64,000 nt of DNA from Sutcliffiella horikoshii (lineage in GTDB: Bacteria; Bacillota; Bacilli; Bacillales; Bacillaceae_I): contig NZ_CP082918.1 of NCBI RefSeq assembly GCF_019931755.1, positions 1,964,001 to 2,028,000 on the forward strand. The letters run 5' to 3'. A program made the translations under genes and the position numbers. The notes below the pieces were generated by a model. The model was not told the origin of the DNA. It worked only from the letters and a program-made list of their open reading frames with translations, and did no database searches. Numbering within the stretch: position 1 is the first letter of the stretch; every line of letters starts with the position of its first letter. Positions 56,682-63,870 of the stretch are shown here, in pieces.

Positions 56682-57370
56682 GCCCAATGGCAGGAGTCAT
56701 CAATTTAATCATTTTTCTCGGGATTATCATTTTTGTCTTTCTCCTACTTACAAGAGGTGTTAAGTTCACTACTTCCATTAAGAAAAACAGCTTGATTTTA
56801 AGTGGATATATAATCATATTACTTTGTTCCATGGTGATATATTTCCTGATGCCTGAAGCTGAGCATATGGAATGGAAGGGTGAGGGCGCAGAGGAAAGTT
56901 CCTCTCTCCTTTATGAAAGACTGATGAATAAAGAAGATATCGAGGAAGACTATTTATCTAGTAAGAAATTGTATGAACTCTCTGGACAGGAGCTTGAGAT
57001 TAAGGTTCAAGATAATTATACACCAGAATATATGGTAATGTTTGAAAGAACGCCAGATTTAGAGGGTGAAATAGAAGTCATATTGTACAAAGGTCTATTA
57101 TTTATTGAAGAGTTTGACCTCTCAAATGAATTGCCACCCCCAACTATGGAGTTTTCAAACGATTTGTTAGAGATTGTGCACCCTACATTCTTTGAAAAGA
57201 ATATGGCGTATACAGCACCGGAGTTTCCCTTTACACAGTTCAGTGGAGAACGCTCCAGTATGCAAGGATACGGTCGTTCATCGAGAGATGCTATTATTTA
57301 TGTGAAAGTCCCTGAAGATGTAGAAGTTATATGGAACGAGGAATACCACAATATATTAGAAGTTAAATAG
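56678..57370 (+). CDS. Hypothetical membrane-anchored protein, last gene of the ABC operon
   Basis: A 230-residue protein overlapping the permease by four bases (ATGA). Two membrane spans (residues 5-25 and 40-60) precede a roughly 165-residue soluble domain, probably outside the cell, rich in acidic residues. No family recognised. Its tight position points to a role with the transporter. Confidence 0.8.
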   Translation: MSPMAGVINLIIFLGIIIFVFLLLTRGVKFTTSIKKNSLILSGYIIILLCSMVIYFLMPEAEHMEWKGEGAEESSSLLYERLMNKEDIEEDYLSSKKLYELSGQELEIKVQDNYTPEYMVMFERTPDLEGEIEVILYKGLLFIEEFDLSNELPPPTMEFSNDLLEIVHPTFFEKNMAYTAPEFPFTQFSGERSSMQGYGRSSRDAIIYVKVPEDVEVIWNEEYHNILEVK

Positions 57371-57386
57371 ATTTGATGCAGAAGAA

Positions 57387-57421
57387 AAACCAAGCATGAA
57401 AAGAGTATTCATGCTTGGTTA
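57387..57421. terminator. Bidirectional terminator between the ABC operon and a small minus-strand gene
   Basis: Stem AACCAAGCATGAA / TTCATGCTTGGTT with a short loop, overlapping the stop of the minus-strand small gene. Confidence 0.8.
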
Positions 57422-57589
57422 TCTGTTTTTCTCATCTGTTTTCTTTTTCGCGATATAAAAAGCCAGTATAACCAAAGGAATGGCGATAAAGAACGGAATA
57501 TTGATGTGGCTTTGTGTCACGATGGCTAATAAAAATAATACCCCGATGCCAATAATGACATATAAACAACCTCTACCGAAAGTCTCCAA
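57419..57589 (-). CDS. Small membrane protein (56 residues)
   Basis: A minus-strand ORF starting TTG at 57589 behind AAGGGGG. It codes two hydrophobic segments (CLYVIIGIGVLFLLAIV and IPFFIAIPLVILAFYIA) with a basic/charged tail (KKKTDEKNR). No family recognised. The ribosome site, terminator and coherent two-span topology favour a real gene. A palindrome that may be its operator lies 24 bases upstream. Confidence 0.65.
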   Translation of the reverse strand: METFGRGCLYVIIGIGVLFLLAIVTQSHINIPFFIAIPLVILAFYIAKKKTDEKNR

Positions 57590-57612
57590 ATAATATTCCC
57601 CCTTAGATTACG

Positions 57613-57627
57613 ATGTTAGTCTAACAT
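57613..57627. promoter_or_regulatory. Perfect 15-bp palindrome, candidate operator
   Basis: ATGTTAG-T-CTAACAT is a perfect 7-1-7 inverted repeat between the divergent small membrane gene and the secreted protein gene. Confidence 0.55.
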
Positions 57628-57658
57628 ATGCAGTTTGGTCGTAGGTACAACCTAGAAA

Positions 57659-57676
57659 AAAATTCCTAGGAATTTT
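57659..57676. repeat. Perfect 18-bp palindrome
   Basis: AAAATTCCTAGGAATTTT has perfect dyad symmetry without a loop, so protein binding is more likely than a hairpin. It lies in the same divergent intergenic region. Confidence 0.6.
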
Positions 57677-57802
57677 CAAACCGGAAAAGCCTCGAAAATT
57701 CTTCATTTTCTAACAATTTTCCTAGATAACCGACAAAAAATAATACCTTTTGAGGAATATTATAGTAGTTATGTGCGTTACATAAGGAAAGGAGGTGAAG
57801 CG

Positions 57803-58636
57803 ATGAATGTGCGTAACAGTTTGATTTTTTCACTTGCCTTTCTGTTTTTACTGCTTTTACCTACAATCGGATTTGCTGAAAAAGGGGCAAATCAAGCTGA
57901 CGGGAATGGAAAACCTGCTGTAAATAAGACTTCCAAGATAGCTGAGTCTAAAGGGAATGGTAAATCTGTGTCTTCTCGCAACGAGAACGCTAAAGTGACT
58001 ACCAGCAAGGCTGAAAGTCCGAAGGCTGATCATTCAAAGAAGCCGGAGTTAGTTTTACCACACAAAGAAAAGCAACCTGAACCGTCAAAAAAGCTACCTG
58101 ATCAGGCAAACGAGAAAGCAAAAGAAGCTCGGATGATGAAAACGGAAAAAGGGAAGAAATCGAATCCAAATCGGCCTATACATAAAGTGTCTAAACCTAA
58201 GGAATCATCCGAAACTGTAATGATAAGTGGAGGTTTTGAGCCGGTTGAACAGGTTCAAATAGAGCAACTACACGAAAAATCGGCAAATAGATCAGATAAT
58301 AGTTCTGCAGAAGAACCGTCAAAAAATCAGGAGATAAACTCTATAACCATAGAGGACAATGACGATATACCGATAGAGAATCTCCCAGAGCAATTTCCTA
58401 AAAAAGAGTCTCAGGAATTTTTTATATCTCAGACTAAACCTTCAGGAAGTAACTCGAAAGGGCATTCTTCTGATCAGAAAGTATCATCAAAATCTATCGT
58501 TGATCTTATAGCAAATTCCTTAGAGGAAATACGAGTGAATTTCCTGCAACCTTATGTGATGAGGCAACATATTTATCGGGACCAATGGGTTAATGCGCCA
58601 CCAGCACCACCACCGGAAAATGCTCTTTTTTTCTAA
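57803..58636 (+). CDS. Secreted low-complexity basic protein
   Basis: A 277-residue protein. Signal peptide at residues 1-25 (SLIFSLAFLFLLLLPTIGFAEK, Sec type). The mature part is rich in Lys, Ser, Glu and Pro with no folded domain seen. Motifs such as ANEKAKEA recur and are shared with the downstream protein. The C-terminus ends with a short hydrophobic/proline tail (NAPPAPPPENALFF). AAAGGAGGTGA is a very strong ribosome site. Function unknown. Wall or matrix binding is possible. Confidence 0.8.
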   Translation: MNVRNSLIFSLAFLFLLLLPTIGFAEKGANQADGNGKPAVNKTSKIAESKGNGKSVSSRNENAKVTTSKAESPKADHSKKPELVLPHKEKQPEPSKKLPDQANEKAKEARMMKTEKGKKSNPNRPIHKVSKPKESSETVMISGGFEPVEQVQIEQLHEKSANRSDNSSAEEPSKNQEINSITIEDNDDIPIENLPEQFPKKESQEFFISQTKPSGSNSKGHSSDQKVSSKSIVDLIANSLEEIRVNFLQPYVMRQHIYRDQWVNAPPAPPPENALFF

Positions 58637-58680
58637 TAATATATAAAACTATATGAAATGGAAAAGGGAGCGAATTAATA

Positions 58681-59481
58681 ATGAAAATCAACTTTTTAAA
58701 CGGTAAAACAGTCGTAAAATCTTTAGTTTTAGCAGGTGTACTTTCTTTAGGATTCGGAGTTGGAATGAGTGAGGCTGCTGGAAAAGAAAACAAGCCAAAT
58801 GCAGCACAAAAGGTTGAAGTCCAAGCGAAATCTGTAAAAGAGGAGAAAGTGAATCCTTCCGCTGAAAATAAAGCAAAGTCAAAAGCAAGCGAAAATGCTA
58901 GCGATCAGGCGAAAGCTAATGCTTCTGCTAACTCTCCGGTACATCATTCCAAGGAAGAAAAAATGGAAGAGCCTAAAGAAGCACAACCGGTTATGGATGA
59001 AGTTCAGGAAGAACCTGTAACGGAAGAATCGGTAGAAGTAGAAAAGAAGCAAAAAGTAAACAAAGGCCGTTCCATGGCAAGTGAAAAAGCCAATGAACAA
59101 GCGAAACTGAATGCTGCGCCAAATGCTGCTGTACACGGTAAAGCTGATGAAGTTGTGGAAGAAGAAGCAACAGAAGAAGTGACCGAGGAAACTACAGAAG
59201 AAGCAACAGAAGAAGTGACTGAGGAAACTACAGAAGAAGCAACGGAAGAAGCAACAGAAGAAGTGACTGAAGAAACGACGGAAGAAGCAGCAGAAGAAGT
59301 AACGGAGGAAACGACGGAAGAAACTACTGAAAAGGTAAGTCCTTCTGTTGAGAACAAACAAAACGCCAACGGTAGCAAAAATGCTAACGAAAAAGCGAAA
59401 GAACATGCTGCACTTCAATCTGCCGTTCGTATTACGGTAGAGGAAGAAACAGCTGAAGAAGATGAAACTGAAGTAGAATAA
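58681..59481 (+). CDS. Secreted acidic repeat protein (TEEATEEV repeats)
   Basis: A 266-residue protein. Signal peptide at residues 1-32, ending around MSEAAGKE. Three copies of an Asn/Ala/Lys motif (NASDQAKANASANSPVH, KANEQAKLNAAPNAAVH, NANEKAKEHAALQSAV) are spread over the protein. Residues 155-220 hold a run of E-E-[AT]-T-E-E-[VA] repeats. It probably forms a two-gene operon with the upstream secreted protein. Role unknown. Confidence 0.82.
   Translation: MKINFLNGKTVVKSLVLAGVLSLGFGVGMSEAAGKENKPNAAQKVEVQAKSVKEEKVNPSAENKAKSKASENASDQAKANASANSPVHHSKEEKMEEPKEAQPVMDEVQEEPVTEESVEVEKKQKVNKGRSMASEKANEQAKLNAAPNAAVHGKADEVVEEEATEEVTEETTEEATEEVTEETTEEATEEATEEVTEETTEEAAEEVTEETTEETTEKVSPSVENKQNANGSKNANEKAKEHAALQSAVRITVEEETAEEDETEVE
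59152..59330 (+). repeat. Coding minisatellite (GAAGAAGCAACAGAAGAAGTG-type units)
   Basis: Imperfect tandem repeats of Glu-Glu-Ala/Thr-Thr-Glu-Glu-Val codons. The repeats open long false frames on both strands. Replication slippage can change its length between strains. Confidence 0.75.
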
Positions 59482-59491
59482 TTAAGTAGTA

Positions 59492-59526
59492 GACTCCAGG
59501 GTTTTTATGAGCCCTGGAGTTTTTTT
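59492..59526 (+). terminator. Rho-independent terminator after the secreted-protein pair
   Basis: Stem ACTCCAGGG / CCCTGGAGT and seven T residues. Confidence 0.9.
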
Positions 59527-59649
59527 GAATTTCGGTTGTTACCAGCATGTTAATAGACCAACCCATTTTTACACTTCCTTGTCACATTTTTTCACAAAGC
59601 GCATATACTTTCCATTGTGTGATAAAAATTTCGAAAGGAAGTATGATCT

Positions 59650-59799
59650 ATGAAAGAACTAATTTTAAGAGACGGAAAAGAATTTGCAGAATACAAATTG
59701 GAGACTTTTGCAACTGACTTTAAAGTAGTCGAAGTAAATGTATCTGATGCAACTGAAACACTACCAGCTTTAGTAAATCCAATAAAACTAAACTACTAA
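59650..59799 (+). CDS. Small hypothetical protein (49 residues)
   Basis: A 49-residue ORF beginning MKELILRDGKEFAEYKLE behind AAAGGAAG, with an acidic middle and a short C-terminus (ALVNPIKLNY). It has no family I recognise. The ribosome site at good spacing, the hairpin at 59851-59882 and Bacillus-like codon use support it. Confidence 0.6.
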   Translation: MKELILRDGKEFAEYKLETFATDFKVVEVNVSDATETLPALVNPIKLNY

Positions 59800-59850
59800 C
59801 GTTCAAATTAATGATCTTGCAATCCTACATAATGGAAAAGCAAGAAGGGG

Positions 59851-59882
59851 GAAGCGTACCGACTATTGGTGACGCTTCTTTT
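59851..59882 (+). terminator. Terminator after the 49-residue ORF
   Basis: GAAGCGTACC / GGTGACGCTTC stem with TTTT. Confidence 0.75.
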
Positions 59883-59901
59883 GCATTCTACCGTAGAATA
59901 T

Positions 59902-59930
59902 TTTAAGTTTACCCAATTGATTGGTATAAT
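59902..59930 (+). promoter_or_regulatory. Candidate sigma-A promoter with extended -10
   Basis: TTTAAG and TGGTATAAT spaced 17 bases apart upstream of the zinc-ribbon membrane protein gene. Confidence 0.5.
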
Positions 59931-59963
59931 CATGGATAAAGACAGTTTTAATGGAGGAACGAT

Positions 59964-60455
59964 TTGGACTTATATTGTACAAAGCATAAAAAGGTACTTG
60001 TGGAGCGATATAACAGGGCCACCCAAGAGATTGAACCATATTGTGTGGACTGTGAAATCGAAAATAAATACGAAACCCAAGTGCAAAACAGCAGTCAGGT
60101 TAGTAGGAAAATAATGAAGAACTTGAGCGGCAAAATCTGGACAGTTTTGGTGTTTTTCGCTCTAATTGTGTTTTTCTTACCGATACATACTTTCGTAAAG
60201 GTTATCCTCTGTTTCTTGTTAATACTTATGGTATTGAAGTTAATATTTGATCCTTTTCTTTCACTGCCGCCGGGAGATCGAAAACCTGATTGGGACGATA
60301 TCCGGGCTAAAGCGCTTAATCAGAGCAGTATCCAGGCAAATGAGGTTGCAAATGTCAAAAGGCAATGGAAAAAGGGTTTTTTACAGGAAAAAAGGCACAC
60401 ATCTTGGACAGAAGAAGAGTGGCAACAATACTTGAAACAACATTATAAAAAATAG
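59964..60455 (+). CDS. Membrane protein with N-terminal zinc-ribbon-like motif
   Basis: A 163-residue protein. The N-terminal 35 residues hold CTKH ... CVDC, a B-box/zinc-ribbon-like Cys/His set. Two hydrophobic spans follow (about residues 58-75 and 78-95), and then a charged cytoplasmic domain (PDWDDIRAKALNQSS, TSWTEEEWQQYLKQHYKK). Family not recognised. The TTG at 59964 follows GGAGGAAC. Confidence 0.75.
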   Translation: MDLYCTKHKKVLVERYNRATQEIEPYCVDCEIENKYETQVQNSSQVSRKIMKNLSGKIWTVLVFFALIVFFLPIHTFVKVILCFLLILMVLKLIFDPFLSLPPGDRKPDWDDIRAKALNQSSIQANEVANVKRQWKKGFLQEKRHTSWTEEEWQQYLKQHYKK

Positions 60456-60468
60456 GACGTCCACCTAT

Positions 60469-60496
60469 ACAAGCACAAACATGCTATCATACGCTA
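60469..60496 (+). promoter_or_regulatory. Candidate sigma-K promoter of gerP-like gene and selB
   Basis: AC (60469-60470), exactly 17 bases, then CATACGCTA (60488-60496). This is a full match to the sigma-K pattern AC-N17-CATANNNTA. It lies 20 bases before the gerP-like start. Confidence 0.65.
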
Positions 60497-60515
60497 TCAA
60501 AAAGGGGTGGCGGAG

Positions 60516-60743
60516 ATGGGTTGTTTTATTAACAAAGTTGTAATAAAGAATGTAAATGGTGGGGTCGTAAACTTCGGAAATATATTTAAAGCTTGTCCGA
60601 TAGCCGAGGAAACTGGTGTTACAGGCTCTGGTTCCGGAAATCTTGGACAATGTATCAAAACATTTACAAAGATTAGTGTGGTGAATGTTTGCGGTAAGAA
60701 AAAAGTAGAAATAAATGACGAAATAGGTGAGGGGTTTGAGTAG
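60516..60743 (+). CDS. GerPA/GerPF-family spore germination protein
   Basis: A 75-residue protein. The pattern VVIKNVNGGVVNFGNIFKACPIAEE ... GSGSGNLGQCI is that of the GerPA/GerPF family, small proteins that help germinants cross the spore coat. Unlike the classical members it carries four Cys. ATG at 60516 with AAAGGGGTGG. The usual gerPABCDEF operon is not here, so this is a solitary paralogue. Its end overlaps selB by eight bases. Confidence 0.85.
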   Translation: MGCFINKVVIKNVNGGVVNFGNIFKACPIAEETGVTGSGSGNLGQCIKTFTKISVVNVCGKKKVEINDEIGEGFE

Positions 60744-62616
60744 TAAACACTATACAATCGGAATGGCAGGGCATATCGATCACGGCAAAACCACGTTGAC
60801 AAAAGCGTTGACTGGTGTGGATACGGATCGACTCAAAGAAGAGAAGGAGAGAAAAATATCCATTGAACTCGGGTATGCGCCGTTAAAAATGGATGACGGT
60901 TCTCTTTTATCCATTATAGATGTGCCTGGCCATGAACGGTTCATTCGTCAGATGATTGCAGGGGTTTCAGGAATCGACCTGGTCATTTTGGTCGTCGCTG
61001 CAGATGAAGGGGTAATGCCACAGACGAAAGAACATCTGGAAATAGTAAAGTTTCTCCAAATCCAGAAAGGAATCATTGCCATTACGAAAAAAGATAAGGT
61101 GGAAGATGATTTATTGGATTTGGTGAAAGAGGAAATAATGGACGAGTTAGAGGATTCCGTATTTCATCATGCACCAGTTGTCTTCTTGGACAGCACTAAA
61201 AATATTGGCATAGATGATTTAAAGGAAACGCTACTTGGACAATTAGAGGACATACAACATAAGCAAGAATCCGGAGATTTCCGTTTGCCGATTGATCAGG
61301 TATTTACCATTAAAGGACAAGGGACGGTTGTCCGGGGAACGATTATGGAGGGGATGGTTCATACTGATGATGAGCTTCAAATTCTTCCTGCTGGAATAAC
61401 GGTAAAAGCAAGGCAGCTGCAAGTACATAATAAAATGGTTAATAATGCAAAGGCTGGTCAGCGGGTTGCCGTTAATCTTCCCAATATTAGTGCGGAGGAT
61501 ATCAACAGAGGGGATGTACTCGTTCTTTCCGAGACATATGAAACAACAGATACCATTGATGTCAGTTTAAAATTCATTAAGAAGCTGCAATATCCGATTA
61601 AGCAAAGAAGTGTATTGAAAGTACATATCGGTACAGCCGAAGTGATGGGGAAAATCATCTTTTTTGATCGAAATGAATATCAAGATTCAAATGAAGAAGT
61701 CTTGTGTCAGCTGCGTTTAGAGGAACAAATAACAGCAAAAAGAGGAGACAAGTTCATCGTCAGAAGACCTACTCCAGTCGAAACAGTGGGCGGTGGCTGG
61801 GTGATTCAAGCAAAAGGCTCCAAATATAAGTTTGGAGAAAACACAATTCGAACACTACAAAAAGTGAAGGAAGGGAGTCCAGAAGAAAGGGTCACTCAAG
61901 CTTTCAGTAAAAATAAGCTGTTAGAATCTAAAGATTTACAGGAAGAAACAGGATTGACCAAAATGGAGCTGGATTCTTTACTGGAAGTCGGGAAACTGAT
62001 TAAGATCATGGATAAATTCTATACAGGTTCAGAAAATGTAAAAGCCACTTTGCATCAAGTAACCAGCTACATCCATGCTTTCCATGAGGCCAATCCATTA
62101 AAAGCAGGAGTGGCAAAGGCTGAAATACTTTCAAACTTTTCAAATTCGGTACCTAAGAATTTAGTAGAACATGTCATTCAATCACTACAAGACGACGGAA
62201 AAATAATGCGAGATGAAAGTTTATTATATGATGCCAGCTTTGAACCGCATTATCCTGTTTCTTGGAAAAAAAGAATGGAACAGGTTGTGTCTGGTATTGA
62301 GGGGGACGGTCTTACTCCTAAACCTTTTGAGCAGTATGGACGAGAGACGGGACTTCCTGAAAAAGAACTGCGTGATCTTCAGCATTATTTAATCAGGCAG
62401 GAAAAAGTATACGTGTTGGATGATAAGCATTTAGTCAGTGTAAAAATCATAGAAAGTTCTGTCTCTAAACTAAAGAGGAAGTATTCACAGGAATTAGAGC
62501 TGAGCGGAGTAAAAGAGGAACTCGGATTATCCAGAAAGTATTTGATCCCTTATATGGAATTGCTAGATGCCTTACAGATTACGAAAAGAGAAGATTCTGT
62601 TCGGTATTGGAGATAA
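60736..62616 (+). CDS. selB: Selenocysteine-specific elongation factor SelB
   Basis: A 626-residue translational GTPase. G domain: GHIDHGKTTL (G1), DVPGHE (G3), TKKDK (G4). Domains II and III follow (TIKGQGTVVRGTI, RRPTPVETVGGG). The C-terminal third holds winged-helix repeats that read the SECIS hairpin. It brings Sec-tRNA to UGA codons. The TTG at 60736 follows AGGTG with six bases. An in-frame GTG at 60727 is possible but has no better site. It overlaps the gerP-like gene by eight bases. selA does not accompany it. Confidence 0.95.
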   Translation: MSSKHYTIGMAGHIDHGKTTLTKALTGVDTDRLKEEKERKISIELGYAPLKMDDGSLLSIIDVPGHERFIRQMIAGVSGIDLVILVVAADEGVMPQTKEHLEIVKFLQIQKGIIAITKKDKVEDDLLDLVKEEIMDELEDSVFHHAPVVFLDSTKNIGIDDLKETLLGQLEDIQHKQESGDFRLPIDQVFTIKGQGTVVRGTIMEGMVHTDDELQILPAGITVKARQLQVHNKMVNNAKAGQRVAVNLPNISAEDINRGDVLVLSETYETTDTIDVSLKFIKKLQYPIKQRSVLKVHIGTAEVMGKIIFFDRNEYQDSNEEVLCQLRLEEQITAKRGDKFIVRRPTPVETVGGGWVIQAKGSKYKFGENTIRTLQKVKEGSPEERVTQAFSKNKLLESKDLQEETGLTKMELDSLLEVGKLIKIMDKFYTGSENVKATLHQVTSYIHAFHEANPLKAGVAKAEILSNFSNSVPKNLVEHVIQSLQDDGKIMRDESLLYDASFEPHYPVSWKKRMEQVVSGIEGDGLTPKPFEQYGRETGLPEKELRDLQHYLIRQEKVYVLDDKHLVSVKIIESSVSKLKRKYSQELELSGVKEELGLSRKYLIPYMELLDALQITKREDSVRYWR

Positions 62617-62618
62617 TG

Positions 62619-62658
62619 AAAACGGTGCTACTGAAAGTAATCAGTTGGCACCGTTTTT
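62619..62658. terminator. Bidirectional terminator between selB and selD
   Basis: Stem GAAAACGGTGC / GCACCGTTTTT enclosing a second small stem. It covers the selD stop codon. Confidence 0.82.
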
Positions 62659-63705
62659 GCTTACATAAATGCATTTTTCTCTTTTTTCTGTGACAGATCC
62701 AATGACAGCAGCATGCACATTTCTTTCTTTTAGCTTGCTTACATACTGATACGCTTCCGTTTTAGGCATGCTGACTAGCATGCCTCCAGATGTGATAGCG
62801 TCACACAACACCAGCTGCTCATGAAAAGAGATGGAATCAGGGTAATAAACCTCATTCTCTAACCATTGATGGTTGGACTTAGATCCACCAGGCACTACGC
62901 CTGCTTCTGCCAACTCATATGTTCCCGATAAAACAGGAACTTTCTTCAGGTCGATATGTAAGCTTACGCCGCTTCCACGTGCGATTTCACTTGCATGTCC
63001 GAGCAGTCCAAAACCAGTAACGTCTGTAACGGCATTCGGATTGTATTCTTTCAATGTTTCAGCTGCATGTTTGTTTAAGGAAGCCATTGTCTGCGTTACG
63101 AGAGTAATTTGTTCATCTGTAGCTTTTCCTCGTTTTATGGCGGTAGTGATGATCCCTACCCCAATAGGCTTTGTTAATACAAGTGCATCCCCAGTGCGAG
63201 CACCAATATTTTTCCATATATGATTTGGATGGGCAAACCCTGTAACAGATAAGCCGAATTTAGGTTCCTGGTCATCAATGGAATGTCCACCGACAATGAC
63301 TGCTCCTGCTTCCTTCACTTTATCCAACGCCCCTGAAAGGATAGAGTGGAGAATTTCGGGTCCCAATTTCTTTATTGGATATCCGACAATATTTAGTGCT
63401 GTTTTTGGGGTGCCACCCATTGCATAAACGTCACTCAATGCATTCGCAGCAGCTATTTGTCCAAACATGTAAGGGTCATCCACAACTGGTGTAAAATAAT
63501 CGAGCGTCTGGATCATCGCAATGTCATCAGTGATTTTATATACTCCGGCATCATCAGAAGTGCTAAAGCCTACTAACAAATTAGGATCGTGGTTATTCGC
63601 AGGTAAATCACGCAAAACTTGCGCGAGGTCGCTAGGACCAAGTTTGCAGCCTCAACCAGCTTTCGTAGATAGTGATGTTAAACGAATTTTTTCGTGTTCA
63701 CTCAT
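62641..63705 (-). CDS. selD: Selenide, water dikinase SelD, itself a selenoprotein (in-frame UGA = Sec18)
   Basis: A 354-residue SelD when one UGA (plus 63652-63654) is read as Sec. The N-terminus MSEHEKIRLTSLSTKAG-Sec-GCKLGPSDL follows the SelD pattern (C/U)-G-C-K, with Sec at the catalytic position held by Cys17 in E. coli SelD. GFSTSDDAGVYK, the Asp metal residues and GGHSIDD also fit. It makes selenophosphate from selenide and ATP. An AGGAGGTG site precedes the ATG at 63705. Standard gene calling would cut it to an internal TTG at 63615 and lose the active site. A candidate SECIS hairpin follows the UGA. Confidence 0.95.
63620..63654 (-). promoter_or_regulatory. Candidate bacterial SECIS element in selD
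   Basis: On the minus strand, AAACTTG (a few bases after UGA) pairs with CAAGTTT. Inside, GTC-CTAGC-GAC forms an upper stem with a G in the loop. Position directly 3' of UGA is as expected for bacterial SECIS. The fold was read by eye, not computed. Confidence 0.6.
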
Positions 63706-63776
63706 TAGGGCACCTCCTGTCATGTACTAAGTATATTCGTCCAATGAGTGGTTTACCAGTGATAAAGATTTGAATT

Positions 63777-63805
63777 TTGCGAAAAGGTAATAGATGTACT
63801 ATGAT
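63777..63805 (+). promoter_or_regulatory. Candidate promoter of the SelW-like gene
   Basis: TTGCGA and TATGAT spaced 17 bases apart, about 65 bases before the start codon. Confidence 0.5.
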
Positions 63806-63870
63806 AATATTAATGACTGGGAAGGAATATCTTGGTCATCGTAGTAAAAACTTGCATAGGAGGAAAACTC

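Noticed and set aside
58879..59418. Long minus-strand ORF opposite the TEE-repeat gene
   Set aside because: The repeat codons make open frames on the opposite strand (Phe/Cys/Ser-rich). No ribosome site, and clearly a shadow of the secreted repeat protein.
62641..63615. SelD as a 324-residue protein starting at an internal TTG
   Set aside because: It would lack the catalytic (C/U)GCK segment and has no ribosome site. The upstream ATG with AGGAGGTG and one UGA gives the full protein.
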